A stretch of DNA of 24,777 nucleotides, taken from the NCBI GenBank assembly GCA_963743595.1, contig CAVURW010000053.1:1-24777 (forward strand), read 5' to 3'. Under the pieces are notes generated by a model. It did not search any database. It had not been told where the DNA came from and was given only the letters and a program-made list of their open reading frames with translations. Origin of the DNA: CAVURW01 sp963743595 (GTDB lineage: Bacteria > Verrucomicrobiota > Verrucomicrobiia > Methylacidiphilales > UBA1321). Numbering within the stretch: the stretch's first letter is position 1; every line of letters begins with the position of its first letter. Made by a program: the position numbers and the translations under genes. This document shows, piece by piece, positions 1 to 7,208 of this stretch.

Positions 1-119
1 CTAAGCACCCGTACACGTCGAAGACCCCATTATTATGCTCCCTCGTTTCCTTGAAATAATCCCTACGAAAACTGCGGCGATTTGTGTGTACAGAATACAC
101 GTGCACCTGGTTGATTCTT

Positions 120-1289
120 ATGATGAGATGTAGGCGCATTGTTACAGCTATCGGCATCTTGATCCTAATCGTGGGCGCCGTTTGCTATCAAGTCTTCCAA
201 AGCGACTCTTCGAGATGGCGGTACACCGCTTCTCTACCTTTCCCCCTTTCATATACGTCAGCTATTGTGCTTCCGAACGGCCAAGTACTCGTTGCTGGCG
301 GTTCTCATTTAGATTCTGGCGATGCCTCTACCAATTGTGTGTTGTTTGATCCGAAGTCTGAGACGTGGAAACTAACCAACTCACTTCCGGCACCAAGTGA
401 AGTCTATCTACTTGACAAGTCCAACATTGTAACCTTAGGCCGACGCGTCGGCCTCTTTAGCGGACGCAATTGTTTTATCTACTCAACTAATAGCGAAAAG
501 TGGACAACGAGTACAGTTACGGACACGGCAAATTCGGCAAGTTTTGTTCAAGTGCCTGCTGATCAAATTCTCGTGCACACCTATGGCTACTCAGACGTTG
601 AATTGGTGGATCTCAGAGCCCTTGTTGCTCACCACATTTTTCACATTCCTAGTCCCGGCAAGGTTGTCTCCAGTACGATCCTCCTTCCTAAGAACCGGGT
701 GCTTGTCTTTCCCAAAGACGCTGAGGCGTGTCTTTACGACCCAATGACGAATTCTGTCGAAAACATTCCCGATCCACCTATTGGAACAGTTGAGGATGCT
801 ATTTTACTACCCAATGGAGAAATCTTTTGCAGCCTATCGCTCAATCCTGTGTCAGGAAGCTCTTCTACGCCCAGATCAGGAGGTTATTATCCGCGTGGAG
901 TTGAGGCACTTTTCGACCCTGATACCAAATCGTGGAGCCCACTTACCGACCCCGATGCGGCTTTACGTCAAACACTCACCCTGCTTCCCAGCGGAAGATT
1001 ATTGTTAACTGGAGGTCATAATACGTTCAAAGGCGGCTTTTTTACTCAGGTGTTGGGAGACTACATTCGACCAATGTTGGGAGGGAATGCTTTCGATGCC
1101 GAAGGGATTGAATATGCGAAATGTCGAATATTTGATCCTAGCACGAAGACTTTTCGTACTACCTGCCCACTCAAAGAACCGTTACTTGATCATTCGGTGG
1201 TGGTTCTCTCAGACCAGCGTGTTCTCGTCATCGGTGGTGACCTCATTTCTAGGTGCGAAATCATCGATCTCCACCTTCTGGACCCATGA
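120..1289 (+). CDS. Membrane-anchored Kelch-like beta-propeller protein
   Basis: The frame is open from 84, but the start is set at the ATG at 120 (a second ATG follows at 123) because the hydrophobic stretch comes directly after it. The result is 389 residues: a short basic start (MMRCRR), one membrane segment or uncleaved signal (about residues 7-24, rich in I/L/V), then an all-beta domain. That domain has four to five imperfect blades with the Kelch/galactose-oxidase pattern: a leucine-rich strand, LPNGQVLVAGG or LPSGRLLLTGG, then a 'FDPxTxxW' strand. The last blade ends in RVLVIGG. The domain should lie outside the membrane. Kelch propellers generally bind proteins or sugars, and no catalytic residues stand out. 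It is followed 83 bp later by a lipoprotein gene on the same strand. No clear Shine-Dalgarno sequence is visible. The family assignment rests on repeat pattern only. Confidence 0.75.
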   Translation: MMRCRRIVTAIGILILIVGAVCYQVFQSDSSRWRYTASLPFPLSYTSAIVLPNGQVLVAGGSHLDSGDASTNCVLFDPKSETWKLTNSLPAPSEVYLLDKSNIVTLGRRVGLFSGRNCFIYSTNSEKWTTSTVTDTANSASFVQVPADQILVHTYGYSDVELVDLRALVAHHIFHIPSPGKVVSSTILLPKNRVLVFPKDAEACLYDPMTNSVENIPDPPIGTVEDAILLPNGEIFCSLSLNPVSGSSSTPRSGGYYPRGVEALFDPDTKSWSPLTDPDAALRQTLTLLPSGRLLLTGGHNTFKGGFFTQVLGDYIRPMLGGNAFDAEGIEYAKCRIFDPSTKTFRTTCPLKEPLLDHSVVVLSDQRVLVIGGDLISRCEIIDLHLLDP

Positions 1290-1372
1290 TCAATTTAGGA
1301 AAGTCTTACTAAAAATAATTACTACTACCCAAATCCTATTTACCGACGTCGTGCCTTAGCCGAAAGCCTCAA

Positions 1373-1900
1373 ATGAAAAATGAAAATAAATTGCGCCTGT
1401 TGAAAATCGTCGATTTAATCCCCAGGATGTCGCTTTCAGTTATAGCGATAACTATAACTATAACCTTAACCTCCTGCGTAGCCTTACCTACAGTCGACGA
1501 TTCCGGGTTAATGATCGAGGTGTCGAGTTCGAACGAGGCCAGAGGCAAAGAGATAATCGATACATTCGCCCAAAATAATAGGTACACTGTTCAAACGGGA
1601 AAGGACGTTGACGGTGATGCAGGAAAAGCCTATAAAAAGGCTTTCGGGTACTCTGGGAATTTACATACGCTACGAGCATACGAGCAAATAAGAACCTCCG
1701 AAAATAGCCTACCTTATCTTATTTATATGTTTAGGGGGAATGATGGCAGTCTCTTCTTCTTATTATCATTACATAGTAGGGGTGATAGAGATGACCCCGT
1801 AATACAGAGATTGATAAACGAGATTAGATCGAGTTATGGTTCGCATCAAGTTCATGAGGCTATGCCCACGACAGTGGACTGGTTACTAATCGGTGATTAA
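1373..1900 (+). CDS. Small lipoprotein of unknown function
   Basis: The gene encodes 175 residues from ATG 1373. A basic N-terminus (MKNENKLRLLK) is followed by a hydrophobic segment rich in I and T. A lipobox, LTSC, has Cys35 as the predicted lipid-modified first residue of the mature protein. An ATG at residue 19 would give a signal peptide of more usual length, so the start is uncertain. The mature part (about 140 residues) is polar and has no motif I recognise. It contains a YMFRG segment and a hydrophobic FFLLSL strand near residue 125. It lies downstream of the Kelch-like gene on the same strand, so the two may be co-transcribed envelope proteins. That link is inferred from position only. 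Confidence 0.65.
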   Translation: MKNENKLRLLKIVDLIPRMSLSVIAITITITLTSCVALPTVDDSGLMIEVSSSNEARGKEIIDTFAQNNRYTVQTGKDVDGDAGKAYKKAFGYSGNLHTLRAYEQIRTSENSLPYLIYMFRGNDGSLFFLLSLHSRGDRDDPVIQRLINEIRSSYGSHQVHEAMPTTVDWLLIGD

Positions 1901-2199
1901 GTTATTGTGAAAAAGGACTTCGATGCTTAAATCAAGTAGACGCACTAGCAAAATCGAATCTGCAGAACGATGTCGCTGCAACACTTCCGATACTTTCATT
2001 TCTGGGAGAGAGTCTGTTGTTGCATGTCTTAGTCGCATATCCGAACATACATGCGACATATCTTGAAACAAAATAATGGCAAAAACGAAGACTCCAGTCG
2101 TCGATCAACCCAACCGCCTGTTCATTGGCTATGCCCACCAAATCCCGCTTCTACTGCCTAGTCTTACGTCCGGTTATCGGCTAACATTTGTCACCACAA
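1901..2199. other. Intergenic stretch, no supported gene
   Basis: About 300 bp between the lipoprotein and TPR-like genes. A 48-codon + strand frame (2076-2223) starts MAKTKTPVVD and overlaps the next gene. It lacks a ribosome binding site and a recognisable family, so I do not call it. No hairpin terminator or repeat is seen. Confidence 0.5.
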
Positions 2200-2694
2200 A
2201 TGGACTCTCTTCAATCACTGCTTGAACCCTTCTGCGGGTATGTGGAACTCGGAATGTTTACAGAAGCCAATGAAGAGCTTGAAAATGTGCCCCAAGACTT
2301 TAAGACACACCCGGTCGTTCTCCATGGAAGGGTGGAGCTGTTGATCGCTATGAAAAAATGGGACGATGCAGTCCTTTTAGGGCATTCCCTTTGTGAATTG
2401 TGGCCCGCGCGCCATGAATTCTGGATACTTACCGCTTTCTGTCTGCATGAACTCAAGCAGACCCAGAAAGCGAAAGACACCCTTTTGAGTGCACCGCCAG
2501 ATGTGAGAGAAACAGCTATCTACTGCTACAATATGGCCTGTTACGAGTCACAGCTAGGCAATCTTTGTGAGGCGAAAGTGCTGCTGGGAGCGTGCATTGC
2601 CAAGGATAAAAAATACCGCGGGAAAGCCGTGGACGATCCGGATCTGCACTCCTTATGGAAATCTTTAGCTCTAGATTGGAAGGAGGTTGATTGA
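2200..2694 (+). CDS. TPR-like helical repeat protein
   Basis: The ATG at 2200 gives 164 residues; a TTG at 2188 is an alternative start. The protein is all alpha. Helix pairs have TPR-type spacing and residues: 'GMFTEANEELENV', 'WDDAVLLGHSLCELWP', 'KQTQKAKDTLL', and then 'YNMACYESQLGNLCEAKVLL'. The last follows the W/Y-A/G-A/P pattern of a canonical TPR (Y-N-M-A-C-Y...L-G...A). There is no signal peptide, so it is probably a cytoplasmic scaffold or adaptor that binds a partner protein. Such short single-domain TPR proteins occur widely in Verrucomicrobia and Planctomycetes as solo genes. The neighbours do not suggest a partner. The frame ends 24 bp inside the opposite-strand remnant that follows. 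Confidence 0.7.
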   Translation: MDSLQSLLEPFCGYVELGMFTEANEELENVPQDFKTHPVVLHGRVELLIAMKKWDDAVLLGHSLCELWPARHEFWILTAFCLHELKQTQKAKDTLLSAPPDVRETAIYCYNMACYESQLGNLCEAKVLLGACIAKDKKYRGKAVDDPDLHSLWKSLALDWKEVD

Positions 2695-3027
2695 TCGATC
2701 ACCGGGGAGGGGACTGAGATATTTTACACGCTTCAAAGATTGGAACTTCTTCTTCTTTTTCTTTTTCAAACCAATTGCTCGAAGGCGTTGCTGTTGGTCT
2801 CGTGAGCGGTCATTCCAATGAAGGCACTGCTGCCGAATCCAGCGTTTTAACAAGTTATCCTCATGGAGATACGCCTGTTTTCGATAGGGACCTAACTTCA
2901 CAAACAACTCGTGGGCTTGCACGTAATGGCGGTCCCATTCGAGCTGCTTGATTATTTGGGTCGGGGCGATCTTCAGAGCGGCAGCGGAAAAGGTGTAGGA
3001 CTCGGTACCTCGTAAGTGGGAGATGGA
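2671..3027 (-). pseudogene. Helicase-associated (HA) domain remnant
   Basis: A - strand frame is open from a stop at 3028-3030 to the stop at 2671. No ATG is present; GTG at 2922 is the only usable start and it lies inside the domain. The translation contains EWDRHYVQAHELFVKLG, then LLKRWIRQQ, then a C-terminal RLRAIG. This is the pattern of the HA domain (W..Y..L..F....G...L..W...Q......L......RL..IGF), found in tandem copies at the end of some bacterial SF2 helicases. Only one copy is seen and no helicase motor is nearby. The tail has a run of seven or more lysines coded by an A-rich tract, which suggests slippage. I read it as the 3' end of a lost gene. A small intact protein with one HA-like domain is less likely. 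Confidence 0.45.
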
Positions 3028-3290
3028 TTATTGTGTTTTACTAAAAGAATAGCAACAGCGAGCAATTGAGCTACCGGAAGAATTATAAGCAAAACCAACC
3101 CGGCAATAAAATTATCAATTATATTAATATAGTGTGTCACATAATGAGCTTTCTGAGATAAGGCGTATTGAATCAATACGTGCTTTATTTTTAAAGAAAC
3201 TAATAGAAAGAGCATGCCAATTATTATCGCCCAGACTGAAGCAACTGTAGCAAGGGTGTTTTGTCCAAGTGAATCGAGTAGGGACTCCAT
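2973..3290 (-). CDS. Small two-helix membrane protein
   Basis: 105 residues from ATG 3290; a TTG at 3308 would add six residues. Two strongly hydrophobic segments are visible: about residues 14-35 (SVWAIIIGMLFLLVSLKI) and about residues 62-86 (FIAGLVLLIILPVAQLLAVA). They are joined by a polar, His-containing loop of about 25 residues. The C-terminus is proline-rich (PSPTPFPLPL). I recognise no family. The last 55 bp overlap the open frame of the HA-domain remnant in another frame on the same strand. It could be a genuine small membrane protein; composition is the only support. Confidence 0.45.
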   Translation of the reverse strand: MESLLDSLGQNTLATVASVWAIIIGMLFLLVSLKIKHVLIQYALSQKAHYVTHYINIIDNFIAGLVLLIILPVAQLLAVAILLVKHNNPSPTYEVPSPTPFPLPL

Positions 3291-3534
3291 ACACCACGCG
3301 ACTAGCAAGGCAGGGTGATATTAGCAAGTTAATCTTTTCGTCAGTAGTCGATTGGTTTTGATGCTGTGTAATTTTGAATAAAAACTTTAAGGAGACGTGC
3401 TGATCCTTTTCATGAACCCTTACAGGGCACGTACCCCGTCACCCGAACCCGGTGCTGTGAGGCCGAGGGATTCCCTGAAGGTCGGAACGACGGAGGCCTC
3501 TGGAGTCCAGAGACCATCTCCGGTGGTATGGTAT

Positions 3535-3984
3535 TCATCTCTTTTCTTTTTCTTGCTTCTCCAGGAACGCTCGACGCTCTGCAAGCAGAGCTGTGAATTC
3601 TGGAGGATGAATAAAAGGTCCTAGAGCATCTTTAACGAATGCGGCTTCTTCCCCAGACAGAGTCGTTCCTATCGGCGGCCACTTAAACTTGGGTTCCTCG
3701 ACCTCGAAATCCGATTCCTTAAGCTCTGCAGGGGGGTCACTATCGGTTTTCCGCTGAACCGCTTCCACGAGCTGGTCTCGTTCGTTTGCCGAGACAATTC
3801 CGCAGGTCAATAACTGCTCGATAACCGTAACTGCAAGTTCCGGCGAAATCACCAGACAACGGCCACTATCCATTTGAACGAGCAGTTCAAACCCTTTGTC
3901 GCGGGGTTGAACCCTCCAACACTCGATCTTTGTGGGGATGATCGCAGTAATACTTCCTGCGGCGGTGTACATAATCACGGGCAT
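3535..3984 (-). CDS. Hypothetical protein, 149 residues
   Basis: The open frame runs back to 4218, but its first 78 codons translate the GC-rich dispersed repeat (SHRLPPLAPR...), so the start is put at ATG 3984 (MPVIMYTAAGS) with a second ATG at 3972. The N-terminal half is a beta-rich domain (residues 5-55). A short helical segment follows (ISPELAVTVIEQLLTCGIVS, about 56-75) that ends in a small-domain turn. An acidic linker and a charged C-terminal helix (FTALLAERRAFLEKQEKEK) complete it. No known family. It is the third gene downstream of the NERD-helicase, on the same strand but separated from the second by 190 bp of repeat, so it may belong to that locus or may have its own promoter. Confidence 0.55.
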   Translation of the reverse strand: MPVIMYTAAGSITAIIPTKIECWRVQPRDKGFELLVQMDSGRCLVISPELAVTVIEQLLTCGIVSANERDQLVEAVQRKTDSDPPAELKESDFEVEEPKFKWPPIGTTLSGEEAAFVKDALGPFIHPPEFTALLAERRAFLEKQEKEKR

Positions 3985-4055
3985 ATAGGACCTATTGGAG
4001 TTAATCCATCTCCCCTCCCTAGCCCCGCGGCAATGAGCTGAGGGTAGGATTTCAA

Positions 4056-4160
4056 AGGACAGGATACAGGTCCTTTGAGGGCGACTCCGGAGCCCACCCA
4101 ACCCAGGAGCACGAGCGCCCCCCCACGGTGCCCAGCACCGGGGAGCGAGAGGCGGTAGAC
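4056..4160. repeat. GC-rich dispersed repeat, copy A
   Basis: This intergenic GC-rich stretch shares three ordered blocks with copy B at 12.7 kb: ACAGGTCCT (4066-4074), AGCACGAGCG (4108-4117) and GGGGAGCGAGAGGCG (4140-4154). The spacer lengths differ. Translated on the - strand, both copies give a similar proline/arginine-rich string ('PLAP...GG.R'), which produces a spurious N-terminal extension on the neighbouring gene. It is probably one member of a genome-wide intergenic repeat family. Confidence 0.6.
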
Positions 4161-4174
4161 GGTGCGATCCATAT

Positions 4175-4573
4175 CTACTCCGATACATCCCCGAATTGCT
4201 CCACGGCCCGGAGCACATCTTCTTTGGTTAGTTCGAGCAGCTCTTTGTCGGTGACGGCAAAGTATTTTGTTTGCGGTTCTTCTCTACTTTGGAACGTATG
4301 CAAGACGTAATAAAGGCCTTTGGACAACACCCACTGAGCCATTCCGCGCTTCATTTCGAGCGCCTCGGTCTTTTCCCAATAGGACGGGCCATTGGGCTCC
4401 AATAGCCGAAACCGAAACCCGAACGGGTTATCCTCGCCTGGGCCGGGTTTACCAAGAACACGAAACACCATCGTTGAGTGCTGGGCCGCTCCTTTTTGGA
4501 CATAGCCCGTCAACGTCGATCCTGGCGTCCTGGAAATCGGGTTCAATTGATTGATATAGGTCATGAGTGTCAT
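4175..4573 (-). CDS. Hypothetical protein co-transcribed with NERD-helicase
   Basis: Start chosen at ATG 4573 (MTLMTYINQLNP), five bases after the helicase stop; a second ATG is at 4564. The frame upstream overlaps the helicase coding sequence and is unlikely to be used. 132 residues, with no signal peptide or membrane segment. The middle is beta-rich (TLTGYVQKGAA...MVFRVLGKP...FGFRFRLLEPNG), followed by a helical C-terminal third ending in a charged helix (ELTKEDVLRAVEQFG). No family recognised. Tight spacing implies translation from the same message as the helicase, so it is probably a partner or accessory factor. Confidence 0.65.
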   Translation of the reverse strand: MTLMTYINQLNPISRTPGSTLTGYVQKGAAQHSTMVFRVLGKPGPGEDNPFGFRFRLLEPNGPSYWEKTEALEMKRGMAQWVLSKGLYYVLHTFQSREEPQTKYFAVTDKELLELTKEDVLRAVEQFGDVSE

Positions 4574-4578
4574 AAAAT

Positions 4579-6420
4579 TTATGGCTGCACCTCCACACAG
4601 GAAGACGTTTCTAGTTTCCGAATGAAGGTTGAATGGGCCGAATGACAAATGGCCAGGTAGGTTTCGGCGCGGGTCAGCGCCACGTACATCAGCGATTTTT
4701 CGACGTCCAAATCGATGTTATCGAACGGCTTTGGGACGTCCTGCCCAAACAACACAATCACGGCGGCATATTGCAGGCCTTTGGACGCATGCATCGTTTC
4801 AATTTTGACCCCAGGCCCAACGATTTCCTTCCGGGTCTCCTGGTCCTCACTAATCCAGATAGCTTCGTGTTTGGCCAACTTGTCGACTAAGTCTTTGAGC
4901 AAATAGCGCTCATGTTCCCGGATCATCGGATACAAAATGCCAATCTGCGCCGACGCAATCGGATCGATCGAGGTCCCGAACCAATTACCCCGAACCAAAT
5001 CCTCCACCAGATCGACCGCGCGGTCGCACTCCTCTTCCGGGCTTTTCAAACGGCGAATCAGAACAGGTTTCAGCCCGGTAGATCGAATGGCTAGCGTGGG
5101 GTCAACTTTCAGCGCACCGAGCCCATCGTAAGAGGATGCTGCTTTCGTTTTGGCAAAGAGCACGGCCGCCTCTAAGATTTCCTTCGAGTTGCGATAATTG
5201 ATGTGTAAACCAAACTTTTTGGTGATCGTTGTCCCAATGGCCTGAATCCCCACCGATTTCCAGGTCCAGGTCCGGCTCTGATAGAGACCCTGGTGCCCGT
5301 CGCCAACAACGACCAGATCCCCGTTAGCCGGATCCTTCATCGCCGCGACAATGCACTGAAACCACTCCGCCGGAAAATCCTGCGCTTCATCCACCAGAAT
5401 CGCGTCGTAAGTCCCCTCCCCTTTTTTAAGCCTATCGAGGAGCCGCAAACCCAAAGCAGCGTCATCTTTGTCATCCTTGGACAGCCGATAAACGTTATGT
5501 TGGCCCGCCCATTTGTGGAAATGCATTACCTCCACGTTGGGAGCATCCGACAAGTCTTTCTGCAATTTTGCGCTCAATGTCACATTGAAACAAATCACCA
5601 GAATCTTCCCTCGAGGATTGACCTGGCTTAACAGCCGAGCCCGCGCGACGAGCAGCACAGTCTTTCCAGAACCGGCCACGCCTAAAATAACCCGATGGCC
5701 CGACCCCAGGTCTAAAGCATGATTTTCCTGCTTTAGATCAAGCACGCGCAGATCGGTACATTTCTCGTGCAGCGAGCTAATTCGAATTTCTGGATGAATG
5801 ATGGCTCGCAAGGCACGCATTTGCCTCTGGTTGAGAGGTTCAAAAGCCCAGAGGGGATTTACGTATTCTTTGAGTCGTTCCTCAAGTTGCCTGGCATCGA
5901 GCTGTTCCAGTTCAAGAAGCACATCGCGGGTGATAACTCTTTTTGCTGGAAGGATTTCCATTAATGGCTCTGAAAAAGGATGGTTTGTCAGTTGATCCGC
6001 CGAAATATTGTTCAGGAGGGCGCAGTGACTAAACGGAAAGGTAAATCTCCCTTTGTAGTCGCCTTCGGCATGAATCAGCCACTCAAACTCGCTGTGGTTC
6101 TGACAACGCTGGGCCAGCATCCACATGTACCTGCGTGCTTGTTCAATAGGATTGACAACGTCGGTTTCATTTTCGTTCTTTCGGTTCTTGAGCGTGATCG
6201 AGTGGTTATCAGCCTTCAGAATCGTCGCCGGATACCAACCCTTGACTTCGATCACCAGAACGCCATACCGAGGCATGATAACGATGAAATCCGGATGGTA
6301 ACCGCTCACTCTCGGTTCATGATAGCAGAGGCATTCCTCCGGCAATTTCTGAAGGAGTTTGTAGACTCGTTGCTCCCCGCCTAATTGCGTGGGAACTCGA
6401 TCAGGGATCATGTGCGCCAT
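4579..6420 (-). CDS. NERD-domain nuclease fused to UvrD/Rep-type DNA helicase
   Basis: 613 residues from ATG 6420. Residues 14-130 form a NERD (nuclease-related) domain: GEQRVYKLL opens it, and the restriction-type core is D44 (YHPDF), E58 and K60 (VIEVKGW). After a linker comes a superfamily 1A helicase. It has a Q-motif-like LNQRQMRAL (196-204), Walker A GVAGSGKT (247-254), Walker B DEAQDF (344-349), a GDGHQGLY motif III (373-380), NYRNS motif IV (408-412), a HASKGLQ motif V (544-550) and VALTRAE motif VI (580-586). All motor motifs are intact. Known NERD-UvrD proteins are thought to unwind and cut DNA, and many lie in defence or mobile regions. The adjacent small genes and the divergent XRE regulator fit a self-contained, repressed nucleic-acid-processing locus. 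The defence role is inferred. Confidence 0.9.
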   Translation of the reverse strand: MAHMIPDRVPTQLGGEQRVYKLLQKLPEECLCYHEPRVSGYHPDFIVIMPRYGVLVIEVKGWYPATILKADNHSITLKNRKNENETDVVNPIEQARRYMWMLAQRCQNHSEFEWLIHAEGDYKGRFTFPFSHCALLNNISADQLTNHPFSEPLMEILPAKRVITRDVLLELEQLDARQLEERLKEYVNPLWAFEPLNQRQMRALRAIIHPEIRISSLHEKCTDLRVLDLKQENHALDLGSGHRVILGVAGSGKTVLLVARARLLSQVNPRGKILVICFNVTLSAKLQKDLSDAPNVEVMHFHKWAGQHNVYRLSKDDKDDAALGLRLLDRLKKGEGTYDAILVDEAQDFPAEWFQCIVAAMKDPANGDLVVVGDGHQGLYQSRTWTWKSVGIQAIGTTITKKFGLHINYRNSKEILEAAVLFAKTKAASSYDGLGALKVDPTLAIRSTGLKPVLIRRLKSPEEECDRAVDLVEDLVRGNWFGTSIDPIASAQIGILYPMIREHERYLLKDLVDKLAKHEAIWISEDQETRKEIVGPGVKIETMHASKGLQYAAVIVLFGQDVPKPFDNIDLDVEKSLMYVALTRAETYLAICHSAHSTFIRKLETSSCVEVQP

Positions 6421-6467
6421 AGCGGTGAACGAGAGCTAGCGAGAACCAAGCCCAAGATCAAGAAAAT

Positions 6468-6486
6468 TAGGTCGTCGGACGACCTA
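6468..6486. promoter_or_regulatory. Perfect 19-bp palindrome, candidate XRE operator
   Basis: TAGGTCGTCGGACGACCTA is a perfect inverted repeat (9-bp arms around a central G). It sits in the 90-bp gap between the divergent helicase (ATG 6420) and XRE repressor (ATG 6511) genes, 48 bp from the first and 25 bp from the second. Size, symmetry and place are those of an operator for a dimeric Cro/CI-type repressor controlling both promoters. No -10/-35 pair is clear enough to call. Confidence 0.6.
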
Positions 6487-6510
6487 TCGATAATTACGTA
6501 TCCCCGGTAG

Positions 6511-6750
6511 ATGTGCACGGTGGCTCTGCCTCGAACATCTCCGGAAGCCAATCGAATCTTAGGTCGCAACATTGCTCGTTTGCGTAATGAATTGGGCCAA
6601 ACCCAAGATCAGTTAGCTGAACAAATTTGCGTCAGCCCCCGATACTTAAGAAAGCTCGAAGCGGGAGTGCACTCCCCTTCCCTTCCCGTTCTTATGAGCT
6701 TGAAGAATGCTTTTGCCGCTGACTGGGCGAGTCTTATGAAGGATTTGTAG
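6511..6750 (+). CDS. XRE-family helix-turn-helix transcriptional regulator
   Basis: 79 residues, a single Cro/CI-type HTH domain. The first 15 residues form a short arm, then LGRNIARLRNELGQTQDQLA (17-36) is helix 1 and the first HTH helix. The turn is EQICVSPRYL (37-46) and the recognition helix runs to RKLEAG (47-52). The rest (PSLPVLMSLKNAFAADWASL) is the standard closing helix pair with the conserved 'W..L'. There is no effector or protease domain, so it is likely a small dimeric repressor. It is transcribed away from the NERD-helicase, with a perfect palindrome 25 bp before its start. Self-control plus control of the helicase operon is the natural reading. No Shine-Dalgarno is visible before ATG 6511. 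Confidence 0.85.
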   Translation: MCTVALPRTSPEANRILGRNIARLRNELGQTQDQLAEQICVSPRYLRKLEAGVHSPSLPVLMSLKNAFAADWASLMKDL

Positions 6751-6917
6751 CGATTCATCCGCCGAGAATCTCGAGGACTTACCGTTCCGAAAACTCGACT
6801 GTGAAACGCATGCCAGGCAGCAAACCAAACATCTAGGACCGAGCATCGCTCAATTGAAGAACAGAACTTCTGGCAAAACCTAACGGTCGAAATGATCCAG
6901 GAGACTTTTCATTCCTC

Positions 6918-7152
6918 TTATGTCTCCAGCCTCTTCACTTTTTTAACTGATATCAGTAACTCCTGAACTTGTCGACATCTAGCGTCCAATTCTACAACTT
7001 GCTGCGCCAGTCTTTGGTTATCAGCGACTAGGGCTTGATATTTAGCGCTGGCGGCTGCTTTGGTTAAGGCTAAAATGCAGCCGGCTTAATTTGGGAACAG
7101 GAACTCTTAAAAATTCCGTGAGACGGCGTTTAACGGGTATAATCGGGCACAT
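6918..7152 (-). pseudogene. Possible frameshifted small coiled-coil gene
   Basis: Two - strand frames fit together if one base is gained or lost near 7055. The first starts at ATG 7152 (MCPIIPVKRRLTEFLRVPVP). The second continues as a heptad-like helix (AKYQALVADNQRLAQQVVEL ... LLISVKKVKRLET) to the stop at 6918. The span is 235 bp, one base more than 78 codons, which is what a single insertion would give. The second half has a clear coiled-coil look and lacks a start of its own. No family recognised. The region between the XRE gene and this one shows nothing else. Confidence 0.3.
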
Positions 7153-7208
7153 CGAGAGAAAGTAAGGACGTAGGTGTACCCACTGCGGAGCATATGCCCA
7201 CGGACCCT

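Noticed and set aside
1..54. Open frame at the left edge ending RRRPHYYAPSFP
   Set aside because: Could be the 3' end of a gene outside the window, but 17 codons are not enough to support it.
2076..2223. 48-codon + strand frame starting MAKTKTPVVD
   Set aside because: No ribosome binding site or family; it overlaps the TPR gene start.
3397..3624. 75-codon + strand frame in the gap before the 149-residue gene
   Set aside because: Its Pro/Arg/Ser-rich translation looks like GC-rich intergenic sequence and its second half is antisense to the 149-residue gene.
3985..4218. N-terminal extension of the 149-residue gene
   Set aside because: It translates the dispersed repeat; the protein-like part starts at ATG 3984.
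5293..6384. Several + strand frames of 65 to 134 codons inside the NERD-helicase gene
   Set aside because: Antisense shadows of a gene whose motifs are complete on the other strand.
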